Positions 28,301 to 40,300 of a DNA stretch of 64,000 bases are shown here, in pieces; position 1 is the stretch's first letter; each line of letters starts with the position of its first letter. Source of the DNA: Otis tarda (lineage: Eukaryota; Chordata; Aves; Otidiformes; Otididae); assembly GCA_026413225.1 (NCBI GenBank), contig CM048552.1, positions 55,815,001 to 55,879,000 on the forward strand, in the 5' to 3' direction. The translations under genes and the position numbers were made by a program. The notes under the pieces are model-generated. The model saw nothing but the letters and a program-made list of their open reading frames with translations, was not told the origin of the DNA and ran no database searches.

Positions 28301-31300
28301 TGTGTTCTTTCAGCTGCACAAGCAAATGCAGGATGTACAGATATTTTGACCTCTTTTTCTCAGCAGTTGGGTCAGTCTCCTTCCCCTGCTATGTTTCATT
28401 CTTAGAGTGACTGAATTTGGCTCTGATTGCACTTATTTCTCACACGAGGTAACAGGAACTTGAAGATCTGCATATGACTATCTCTGAAGGCTTTGCAGGG
28501 CTAACATTTGCTTTTGTACACTGCAGGATAAACCCTGGACAGAAATGTGTGAACCATTTTGCCCAGCTTTTTGTATCTGCTGTTATATTGTGATTCTTGG
28601 GCCTTGATTCAGTCTGTTCATAGCAGGACCAGTTTGATGCTTTGCAGCAACATTTCCTTTCACTTACATATTACCGTCTTCAAAATGTGGCTTGGACTAG
28701 GGTAGCACTGAACTCATGCATTGCAGTTTTGGACCCTGTTTCATAGGAATTAATACATTGCTTTGAGGTGAAGATCGGCAGCTTCCGTCTCTGTGGTTTG
28801 TATGGAAAGGTGTGCATCATTGTGGATGGTCCTGTATCCTGCTGCTTAGTTTTTGGGGCGGAGGGGGGGGTGTCACATGAAAGCACAGTAGTTGCAATGT
28901 ATAGCTGCAAACGTTTTTTGAAGCAGGGTGGAGGCACAATAGAATTGCATCATTGATCTGGGAGATTTCTTGTGGTAGCTAAGGGTGTGACCACAAAGAT
29001 ACTAATGCTTCAGGAATTCTGGTGATGAAGCATGAAAATGCAAGTAGCAGAGAGACTAAAAAACTAGGATGTATGTGGTAGGAATGTATGAGATCCTTGC
29101 TAGCTAGCCCATCTATGGTAGGAAAATCACGTCCTGCTGTCAGTCATCGAGAGGTGAGAGGTGAAGCTCATCCTCCTAACAGCAGATGTTGCAGATTGCC
29201 AGATAGTTATCCACGTGGGTTGAAAGTATGTACAGCTCAGTGAATGGCGCCTGCTGGACTGTGCTGTCCCAAACACTGTTCGTGATGCTATTGTCCCTTC
29301 TATCACTAAGCCACTTTTAGTGCTTTTTTGGCCATTTGTAACATCGGACTGTTTCCTGGGGTGAATGGGGCAGTCTGAAGACACAGGGGCTGCGGTTCAG
29401 CAGCGTGGGGGCTCCTGCTGCAGGAGAAAATATAAAGGAATATTTTTCTGCGTACAGTGGAAAAAAAACCTGTCAAACTACAACAGCAGTATTAGCTGTT
29501 GACAAATTTTTTTTTTTCCTCTGGAAGCACTCTGTTCTCATCAGGAGCTCACTCAAAGTTTTGCTGGCAAAGCTAGTGAAGCTGGCCACACAGTTAGCTA
29601 GATCAAGGATTTGAACCAAGTTGACTAGTACCTCTTTTTGGGGAGGGGCAGGTGCCGTGGGGAGGTGCTTGAATTAGTTTATGATGACAGTTCCCTAGTT
29701 CAGCTCTCTGTGCGGTACGAGTACAATTTGAGCATCAATGGCGAGGGAGAAATGCGTGGGACGTGGAGTAGGGGGAAGAAGTCGTTACTTAAGCTGGACT
29801 TACCACCAGACTAAATATTTGTTTAACTGCTTCCCCAGGAAGTCAGAGTGTTAAATGTCTTTTTACACTTCTTAGGTTTATTAAGTTGCCTGACACAGGC
29901 TCGCCTGATCTTTTTGTAAGCAAGCTGCTACAACTCGAAGCTGCACGTGCAACTGGTGAAAGAACAGCGTTGGAATAAAGGATGGCTGTCAGACTGGGAG
30001 GAGGGCTTTTGGGTGGAGAGGGAGAGGGTCCCTGTCTGATACTGCTAGGTATTTTCGGTAATTTAATGTAAGCAAGGGATTAGTGTCCATATTTATTGAG
30101 CTTACAGGTTAGTAGGCTGGGAGGAGGACAGGATTGGGACTCAAATTAAAATGCAGAGTTTCTGCATTTTGGTACTTCTAGTGAGTGGCATGGATTGAGG
30201 ATGGAGAATGGCTGGCTAGATAGCAGCTCTGCAGGAGAGGATTAGGGACCCTTCATTGTTATGAGCCAAGCACAAGTGAACATGTTATACATTTTATGTA
30301 CACAAAAAAGGCAAACTGGCTGGGAAGTGTTATTTAATAATCATTTAGCTTTATGAAAACTGATAAAGCCTAGGATGGAATATGTACCAAATTTTGTACA
30401 CTATACTTCAAGAAAAATACAGATCAAGTGGAAGGAGTCTGAAATAGAGTAAACAAGCAAAGGTTTGGGAAATGTTATCTGTCAGGGAAGGTTGAAACAA
30501 CTGGCTTTGGTCATTTTGTATAACAGAAGACTGTAGGAAAACCAAAGTTTTCAAACATATAGGGACAGATGCAAAGAGGAAGAGAATAAATTGTTCTCTG
30601 TAATGATTGCAGGTAAGGAAGGCAATACTGAGTATAAATTGTAGGAAGGGAAATGTAAGTTAGACTTTCAGAAAGGTTTTTAAATAGTAAGGACAACTAT
30701 GCACTGGGATAGTTTCTCTGCAATAATACTGCATTTTTTTTTTCATGAAATGTCTTCAGGAACAGGTTAGACAAACTACTGTAAGGAATAATTTAGTATG
30801 TTTTATCCAGCCCAAGCAGTCAGAAAGCATTAGGTGACTGGAGTTTCTTCATCTCTGTTTTCTGTGATCATGTCTGCTGCTTCAGGTACCAAGGGCTGTG
30901 GACATGAATCCTGTGTCGGTGATAGAAGTGCTGCCCCATGCCTACCTGGTTACCACTCCTTCTGCTCTGCCAGCTAAGCTGCTTATTTGCGTACAGCGTC
31001 AGAATGAGCCAGAATAGCTGATACGGCTGAGAACAGTAGAGCTTTGTCAGTCTGAGTAGTTTTGAGTGGAATGGATAAAGCAGCACTCAGGTGAGCAAGC
31101 CAGGAGGGTACAGGGGCCAGGAACAGTTTTGAAGGGATCAGTGCCAAGTGGCTGGGAAGGGCAGTGGTAGGAGCTGTGAGAGGGGCATACCTGCATTGCG
31201 GGTCTCCTGTAGAGCTTTCTGAGAGCCTTACTTCCTCGGAGTTCTTCATGGGGTTTTTGTTTGTTTTCAAAGCCAGAAGAACGTGCAAGGCTTAGTTAAC

Positions 31301-34300
31301 TTCAAATGGAGTATGATTTTACAAACAGACACCCTCTTAGGACACGTCAGCCCCATCCTAGATTGCTGAGGGAAGCAGTGAAGGATTAGTGCCTTCTTGA
31401 CATTTTCAGAGGTCGAATCTGAAGTCCTCTGTCATGTTGCCAGCCCAGAGAGCTACAACCCAGTGCTTGTTTCCAGAGTCATGAGAGACTTCAGTCATGA
31501 GAGACTGAAATTTCCTTTACAAGATTCTTCCTATAGCAATTTTGCATTACTTACTATTTAATGTGTATGCGATTCGGGAGAGGGTTTTTCTTTTTTTTTT
31601 TATTTGAGTATTCTTTTCTTCTAGCTTTGTTCTTCTGTATGCAAGAGTTTTCTTGGAGTACTTGTGAAATCAACTGAACTCCTGCAGTTGACTTTCCTGA
31701 CCATTTGCTGTGGTCAGGGAAATGTCACTTAAAGTTCATGTGCTGCCTCTTACTGATGGCAGAGGTAGACAGGTTGGAGAGAGTAAAGAATTACTGCCGT
31801 GCCTGCACATTCCAGTGGTAGAGCGCTTTTGAAGACTCAAGATGAGGCCTGCTTCCCTTGTCTAGAGGGTAGATTTTTGTACTGATTTATATATTGCGTG
31901 GTATCTTTGCCCAAGCGTACCTGAACTTTTATTCCACTTTTCTGTGATACACATACAATGAAAGAAATGCATGTTTAAGTTAAGTACATGCATACTCACA
32001 AGTAGTTCATGCAGCTTGAAAATATTGTTTCCCAATATTATTTTCTGCTTCCTCTTCATTGAAGTGTGATGGTCAGATTGCCCAGGAGTTAATGTTTCAG
32101 CTAATGAAATTAAGTTGTTTGTATTATTTTTGCAGTTATTGTAAAACCGTATCTCTGCCCTTACTTTGGTTTATCCCAAAGTTAAATCATTGCACTCCCA
32201 TTTCACAGCTTGCATAACTTTCTCTGGTGATTTCTCTCCATAACCAGATGGTACAAAACTATCTTTAATCTGAACGGGAACGATTTGCCCCATCATTGTA
32301 GTGGTCTGTATACTCACTCGCTGTGGTTAGTTCTCAATTACTGTTTGTTTATTCTACAAATTATTCTTCATTCACTTCTGTAGTCTGAATCCCACCTATG
32401 CTGCCCTGGTGTGTTCAGAATTCCTGACATATGGACTAAATTCTACTTTTTACCCTGTTGATGTGAACCTAGAGAGACTCTGGCTATATTTTGCAGAACG
32501 TGTGTCTGTCTTAACACTTTTTCTTTGGCTACTCCGTTTTATTCTGTAGGAAGGAGTTTAGAACTCTGCACATGCATTAGAAGTAGTTTCTTCCATTGCA
32601 TTTATGCAAGGGCTTTTGTTTTTTAATAGCCTTTTGAGATTTCATTATGAAGTTACATTTGAGAAATATTTAATCATTGATCTTAAGTGAAAAATAATAC
32701 CAGTGGACTAAGTTTCATAGGATCTAGATGCAATATTGTGGAGTTATTAACTGTACAAGTTTTAGATTTCTGTCTTCAAAAGACTTGCAAGCTAGCTTTA
32801 GAACTGAAGGTTTTTAACTTTGCTGTTTAGCTTGATGATAATTTAGAAACTTCACCAGGCACTTTTGAGTATTTCAGAAATATGTAAAGAAATTACTATG
32901 TTCCCTTCAGCTAGTTCTGAACACAAGCCACAATGTGGTTGTTTTAAAAGCTTCTTGAGGATTCAGGAAAACCGTGAGGAGCTAGTGACACTTACTGTTG
33001 CTGAGTTAGAACTAATACCACCCCCTTTCTCTGATTTTACTGTGAGACGTGAGATTTGTGTGCTCCAGAAGAGCCAGGCAGAGTAAGAGATTCCTCCAGG
33101 GTTAGTATGGTCCTGGACAGCAGAGGATCAGTTTCTTAAAACATGATCCGTTTTGGCTCTGGTTTTATACTGGGTCTGAGGAGGCGAGGAGGTCTGGTAC
33201 ATGGAGAGCTGCTGTTAATTCCTCAGGTCTTGGTTTTCTGTCAAGACAGAGATGTACTTTCCTGTCCAAGCGTTCCTGTTTTCACGACAGTTTCTCTTAC
33301 ATGGAGCAGTATGTATGTCCTCTGGACCTGTAGAATTTGTAACCAGCCCTTGCATATACACAAAACACAAATGCAGATTAAGGAAAGACTTGCAGCTTCA
33401 TTTGGCATTAAAAGGCAGTAAAGAGGATTTACGGTTCATTAGCATCCTCCTCCATCCTGCCAACCATTTCATGTATCTCTTCAGTGTTTCAGTGCTGTTC
33501 CCTTACTTTTGGGTCCTGGATATTTTACTCTATGTTGAAGCTTGTAAAAGACATTTACTGGGGGTCTGTTTTAGATTCACATTCTTGGACCCAACTTTGT
33601 GAACAGTAGTTTGTTCAGCGAGAAGGTTGTCCCATATCACTTTCTTCAGTAGCCCACAAAAAGTCCAGTTCACCTCCTCTAGCTCCTGTGCCACCAAATG
33701 GAGTATGTCAGTTCACATCGCTTTGTACCGGCTGGACATCTGGTCCTGTGTGCTGAAAGATGGAGGAGGCAGTTCTTGTGGTGTATTTGTTAACTTAGTT
33801 GGCCTGAAGGGATGTACAGTGAGATAACTTCCATCATTCCAATTCATTCTCTAAATGTTTTTCTCTCAACAGCTCTGAAAAGTCCAGCTGCATTTCACGA
33901 ACAAAGAAGGAGTTTGGAGCGGGCCAGGGTAAGATGCAATATGCTCTGCAATGTTTTGGGGAAGTCAGGAGTACTATGTCTTGTGTTTGGGGCATCCTGT
34001 AGCTGTTAATGAGCTGCAGAAGGAAATCATTCATATTCTGAATGTAATACAGTGCTATGCAGAGATGTATTGGATGGGGTGTTCTTTAGCTTCCATGTGG
34101 TGGTGGTTCACCCTCAGTGAACTAGTCGTGCCTAAAAACCATTGACTATGGTGCCTGGATTTCCCCTGAAGTCTTCTTTCTGGTAGTCACTGATATTATT
34201 CTTCCTCGCTGTCCGTATACTTTACATTTTTATTTTTATGGTGTCTGTTTTGCCCTTAAATGCTCCTGTCATGTGCAGCTCAGTTCCACCTTTGAGGAAA

Positions 34301-37300
34301 GTGTATGGTTTCCTCTGTTACCTGCACATACATTTGTTTATCTAGGACATTAGAAATTTAAAATTTAGTGGAGACGATCCACCCCCCCGCCCCCAATCTT
34401 GTAACACTGAAATCTCACAGACTTCTGGCTCTATAGAAAGAGGAAGCCAGGCGTCACACTTCATGCGACACCTTTGCTAACTGGCGGGTTTCTTGATGAT
34501 TTCTGCTCTTCAAAATGCCTCTGGAAGATTTTTTTTCTGATTAGCCTACAGAGGAATAAAACCTGTTATAACTGCTAGGCTAAGTTTTGTTTTAAAAGTG
34601 AAAGCAACCTAAGTAGAAAAATAACAGCTGTGATTAAAACCTGTAAGCCAGTGTTAGTGCTTTAAACTCCGTGGAAAGATTGGAACGGTGGGCTTTGCAT
34701 TAAGAGCAGTGTCCCAAAGGCTTTTGCTTCTTCTTCTCTCTTTTTTTCCCCCTAAAACCTGCTAATTAAGTTAATATTTTAGTGTGGGGAATTAGGCAAG
34801 TATGGTGCAGTTTTCTGATTGACTTTAATATTTCTTTTCTTTGAAGGCCCATTCTGATGGCCAGTACTTACCAGTCTGTTACCCACTGCTCCCAGATTCC
34901 CGTCTGGTTGTGTAAAGGGTAACGTGCTCAGCCCGAACAGGGTCATCTCTGTACATTGCTCTGTAGTCCATTCTCCAAAGACAGAGCTAAAAGCAGTTCT
35001 GGAAATTAAGTAGATCTTGTTGTAGCATTTAGATTCTGCCTGCCGAGGGAGTGCATGGGGTCTTTAGCTTAACAAATAACGTCTCTTTAAATAAATAAAA
35101 GGATATGCCCAAAGCACAAGTCAGCCCTGTATGCCAGCAGTATATGAAAGTATTTATTGTGAACAATTGAACGAGTGCATCTATCTTTAATGTAAAAAGA
35201 AATGTCTTTAATTTCACCCTGACACAATTTAGTGGTCTTGCATAAATGGGGAAAAAAGAGCTTCAGCTCTTGAGGAAGTGCTTTCTAGTTTCTGTCCTGT
35301 GGGGCAGCAGTGCACTCTTCTACTGAAGTGATATACAGTAGAAGGTCATCTTTAGAATAAGCTCATTCTCTGGGTGCCCTGAGACAGAAGATATGCTCCT
35401 TCTCTGTTCTGTGTTTATTTAGATCTCAGTAATAACTAAAGATGATTGTTTCTCTTGTTAGTGCTGTCCAAGATTACCTCAGTCCTGTGTCTGATCAACT
35501 GAACTTGGTTCTTGCTTGTCTATTTTTGCTGCAGACAGAGGACTATCTGAAACGGAAAATCCGGTCCCGGCCAGAGAGATCGGAGCTGGTTAGGATGCAC
35601 ATTCTAGAAGGTACGGCATGTGCTAAAAAGGAAAACTTCAACAATAAACTTTATCATAATTACTTATTTAACGGCTTTCAATTTTGCCTCTGACACCCAA
35701 GTCTTTCCTTCAGTTGGGAGCAGGCAGAAGATCATGCCTGTTGCATGATTTCTTGGGAGAAATTTCCAAGAGAGAGTGAGGCAGATTTGATCTAATTAGT
35801 AAGCACCTCAGTTTCAGAGAAGGAGTACTATGCTGCTGCTGAGTACCACATCTTTGGATACAACTGAAAGGGAAAAGATGAATGAGAACTGGGGTTGGAC
35901 TAGATGACCTTTGAAGGTCCCTTCCAACCCTAACCATTCTATGATTCTATGACATCCATTTGAGAACAGTGAATTTGTCCTGTTCTGGAGTCACAAGGGC
36001 TACTGTAGTTATCTTTATAACTTAAATATACATAATAGCTGTAATATCTTTATAGTCCGTAGTTATCTGTTGTTATCTGCAGCTATTTTTCTGTACTGTT
36101 ATCTACTGTTATCTACAGTTACCTTTCTGAATGGAAGTAAAATACTGCTAAAGCGCATGGGTTGACCATTGCTGGATTGATGCCATTTTATTTTCTTTCC
36201 TCTGAACAGAGACCTCAGCTGAACCCTCCTTGCAGGCTAAGCAGCTGAAGCTAAAGAGAGCCAGACTGGCAGATGACCTCAATGAGAAGATAGCGCAGAG
36301 GCCAGGTCCCATGGAGCTGGTGGAGAAGAACATCTTGCCTGTGGAATCAAGCCTGAAGGAAGCCATTATAGGTAAGGCCAGAGGAGGATCTGTTCTGAGG
36401 GCATTTTCTGTAGGTGGCTGTGATTTCCTGTCAATTCACCTGCCTGTCTAAGGTAGTGCAATCCCATGGTTTTCCCGTCTTGCAACCACAACCTTTCAGC
36501 CCCAAGGATTCTGAAAAGCAGAACTAACTCCCTCTGTCCCAGATAGTGCTACAGAGACATTAAATTATAGGGAGTGTGGACATCCCAGAATAAAGTGAAA
36601 GCAATTGCATATCCTAAAGACTTGAAAGACTATTCAAGATTGCATTCCCTAGATTATCTCCTTAAAAAATCCGTGTCTCAGTATAACATGTCAGCAGCCT
36701 TGGTCAGGGAGAACCCGCTGTCTTACTGAGATCAGGGAGAGGAGACAGAATATAAACAGGTGTGATGAAACAAAAGCTGTCTGTGAACTTCAAAACTTCA
36801 GAGGATTCAACCCCTTTAAAAATAAACCAGAACAGATGTAAATCATGCCAGTGCCATTCCAAGGGCTGAAAGGAATGCTGAGGAATAGCCTTCCCACTGC
36901 CTCAGCAGTGCTCTTTCCCGTCCCCCCAGACTGAGCAGACTGTGTGCATCTGTGGTTATTCATTCCCTTGAACACACACCGCTACTTTTAAAGACAAATG
37001 GGACACAACTGTGAGCAAGATGGAATACTTTTCATGAAAAAAGGAAAAGTACAATTTTGTGGGAGAGCCTGCCTTCACTATTGCACAAGAAGTGGCTGAG
37101 GAAGAGAAAAAGTGAATTTGTTAACTGGAGCCTTAGACATGTGGCTTTCTTCTGTTGTTTTTATATTAGCTGCAAATGATAATATTTTCCTGCTTATTAG
37201 GATTAAATTGAAATAATGTAATCTAAAAAACATTAGTGCATTACAAATGTACTCTCAAATGAATTTATCTACTGGACACATAGATAGACAGAAATGCTAA

Positions 37301-40300
37301 CAGCAGTCAGGGCCACCACTTAATCCATAGCCCTTGTTGATTGTAAGACTAGAGGAAGATTTGGGATTCTGTCTTGAAGGGGGATTCTACCTTCCACCCC
37401 ATAGGACTGAACACCAAAGAAACCAAGACTCAACCCTACACTGTCTAACCTTATTCTTAATTGGTCGCAAATGGTAATCAAATAAGCCATGCCAGAGATC
37501 TGGGTTTGGGCAGAGTTCAGTAGCTCTTGTTATACTTCCTGATCTTGTCTGGCTAAGAAGCAAGGGACGTTATTCACCCCAGTCTACATAATTTTATTCT
37601 ACTGATAGCAGAGATGAGTGTATACACTTTAAACTGATCCAGTGTGGACTCTCTTTTCTCATTTTTAGTTGGTGCTTTAAGCACAACTCAAGACACAACT
37701 CTCTCCATGCCCTCATTGTCTTTGTGAAACACCTAGTGTCAAGTGAAATAATTCCTTATTCCACTTCAAAGACAACAGTTGATGTTTGTGTTTCTAGTTG
37801 GACAGGTGAACTATCCAAAGGTTGCAGACAATTCCTCCTTTGATGAGGACAGCAGCGATGCCCTCTCCCCAGAACAGCCAGCCAGCCATGAGTCCCAGGG
37901 GTCTGTCCCATCACCGATGGACTCCCGGATTTGTGAGCCTCTCCCTAGCACCACTGGCACATCACTAGCTCAGGTGAGAACGCAGTGGCCTCCTGCAGTA
38001 CTCTGGAGCTTCACAGCAACTGCTGATTTGTGGCAGAGGATCCTAAAATCTGAGACCAAAGGATCCTTAAAAGGCATACTCTGTGAGATTTCACAAGTGC
38101 TCTTAGCTCTCTGTGGTGTTGGTGAAGTCCTCAGAAGCCCTTGTAGTGGTGCCATGTGGGGAAGGGGGCAGTCATTGCTTGGTGATACAGCCTGTGTTGG
38201 TGTGCGACTGATTCTGGCAGGCAAAGCTGGGAGATACAGGTGTGGGATGTTGATTCTTTTTCTGCCCTAAGAAGTTGTGCTGCTTCTCAGGGACAATGGA
38301 AGCAGTGGGTTAAAGGAGTCTAATTAATGACCTGAAACTGTGCTGCTTCCTTGTAAGTGGACCCTTCCTGCACTGTCTTAAAACTGTTTCCTTCCTCGTA
38401 TGTGCACTCATTATGCCTTTTTCTGTCCCTGCAGGGTACATCCCAATTGCAGATTAGCGCAGATTCCAGTGAAACACTTTTCCTATCTGAACAGCCACCC
38501 CCGCCTCTGCCACCTCCACCTCTTCTGCCTCCTAGTCTTACCAATGGAGTGTCTCTTACTGCTGCCAAGCCCCCACCAACGCTCATTAAGGTACTGTTTT
38601 GGCTGATTTTTTCATTGTTGTAGTCTGAAGGAAGATAAGATGGTTACTCTGAAGAAGGTTTGGAGTTGGAAGCACCATGTTAACAGATGCAAAGAAAGGA
38701 AAGCTTGTTTCTCACGAGTGTCTTCCTCTGACACTGGTTGTGACGCATTTAATAGCTTTTTCTGTTCTGTGATGTATTCACTTTCTGTAAAATGGATCCT
38801 GAATGCAAAATGTTTTGAAAGAATCAGCATAATCCATAAGTAGAGTCAGTGAGTCTGTACTGGATGAGCAACTGTTCTGGTGTACTGGGAAAGATGCTGC
38901 GGGTGCTGCGACTATACTGTTGCCTGAGTTAGAGAAGCATGGAAAGACCCTGAGGTCAACTCTGTAGAATTTTGAAATGACAGTGCCGGTTTGTGTTCTG
39001 GTTTACACAGGGTGTTATGTTGTTTCAGTGTTTCCATTCTTATTTGCTTCCTCCTTTTCTTCTAAATAGCAAAGCCAGCCCAAGTCTGCTAGTGAGAAGT
39101 CTCAGCGCAGTAAAAAAGCCAAGGAGTTGAAGCCGAAAGTCAAGAAGCTTAAGTATCATCAGTATATTCCCCCGGACCAAAAGCAGGACAAGGGAGCTCC
39201 TCCCATGGATTCATCCTATGCCAAAATACTGCAGCAGCAGCAGCTCTTTCTCCAGCTTCAGATCCTCAACCAGCAGCAGCAGCAGCACTACAACTATCAG
39301 ACCATCCTGCCAGCTCCACCGAAGTACGGGTCCTAAATGGCTGCTCTCTTTTAGGAAGCACTTGCTTCTCCAGTGCTCTCCTCAGAAACATTGTGTTCTG
39401 GGTGTGAGTGTAACGCACTTAGTTTCAGTAAGTTACAGTGGCCCGCAAAAAGGGCCGGTGTCAGATGAATCAGACAAAAGCAGCTGAAGTGAGTCAGTTG
39501 GCAGAGTAGGGGACATGGGTATAGTCAAAGGCATTGGTGTCCGTTCATGTCCAGGGTGGCACTAGTGACACAGAAGTTTCTGAATGTATGTGATTGTTGA
39601 CACTGAGGGCCTCCGGTGCCTTTCCACCTTGGTTTTGATGCCTGTGTTTTTTCTTTCCCTGCAGGTCTCAAGGAGAGCAGCAGAGTGGTGCCAGTGCCCC
39701 TGCTGTACGCAATCTCTCTGCCACAGTCAGCAGCGCATCTACAGTGTCCTCTGGTTCCAGTGGGCTGATGAGACAAAACAGTAATGCTGCAGCGGGCAAG
39801 CCTGGCCCTCTCCCTGCCAACCTAGATGAGATGAAGGTAAATGTCGCATGAAGCTGCACAGCCGCTTTTTTGCCATTGTCAGAGGGCAGCACTGAATGAT
39901 GTTGCTGCCCCAGAGCAGGGCTGAGGCAGACTGACAGGAGTTAGTGATAGCAGCTGGCATTGCTACCCTGCAGTCTGTACCTGAGGTGCAGCGTTGTGGG
40001 CCTGCAGGAGGGGTCAGTTTAGTCCTTTGCCCCATGGCTTTGGTAGCTGTTAATAATTGTTCTGGTTAGAGTGTGTGTTCTCTTAATGTTGCCCTCTTTT
40101 TTTTCCCCATATCAGGTAGCAGAGCTGAAGCAAGAGCTGAAGTTGAGGGCCTTGCCTGTCTCGGGCACAAAGATTGACCTGATTGAGCGTCTCAGAGCTT
40201 ACCAAGAGCAGAATGGTGCAGGCAGCCAAACAACCCACACTCCCAAGCCCAGCACAGCAGCCACACTCCCAAAAGCTGCTGAAGTGGTGGTAGCCTTCCC

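Larger units (their letters stand above)
19348..33872 (+). other. Large MRTFA intron (14.5 kb), no supported gene
   Basis: Runs from donor GTAAGT at 19348 to acceptor TCTCTCAACAG ending at 33872. It is mostly AT-rich unique sequence. It holds a T21 run (21955-21975), a G-rich run near 28857-28871, and a small direct duplication at 31477-31506. Open frames here, the longest being 141 codons at 20418-20843, resemble no family I know and look like chance. Confidence 0.85.

Noticed and set aside
40071-40115. Upstream ATG at 40071 as start of an independent 391-codon gene
   Set aside because: The frame before 40116 is intron ending in ATATCAG; SAP-domain coding begins exactly at the acceptor and joins in phase to the exon at 39836.
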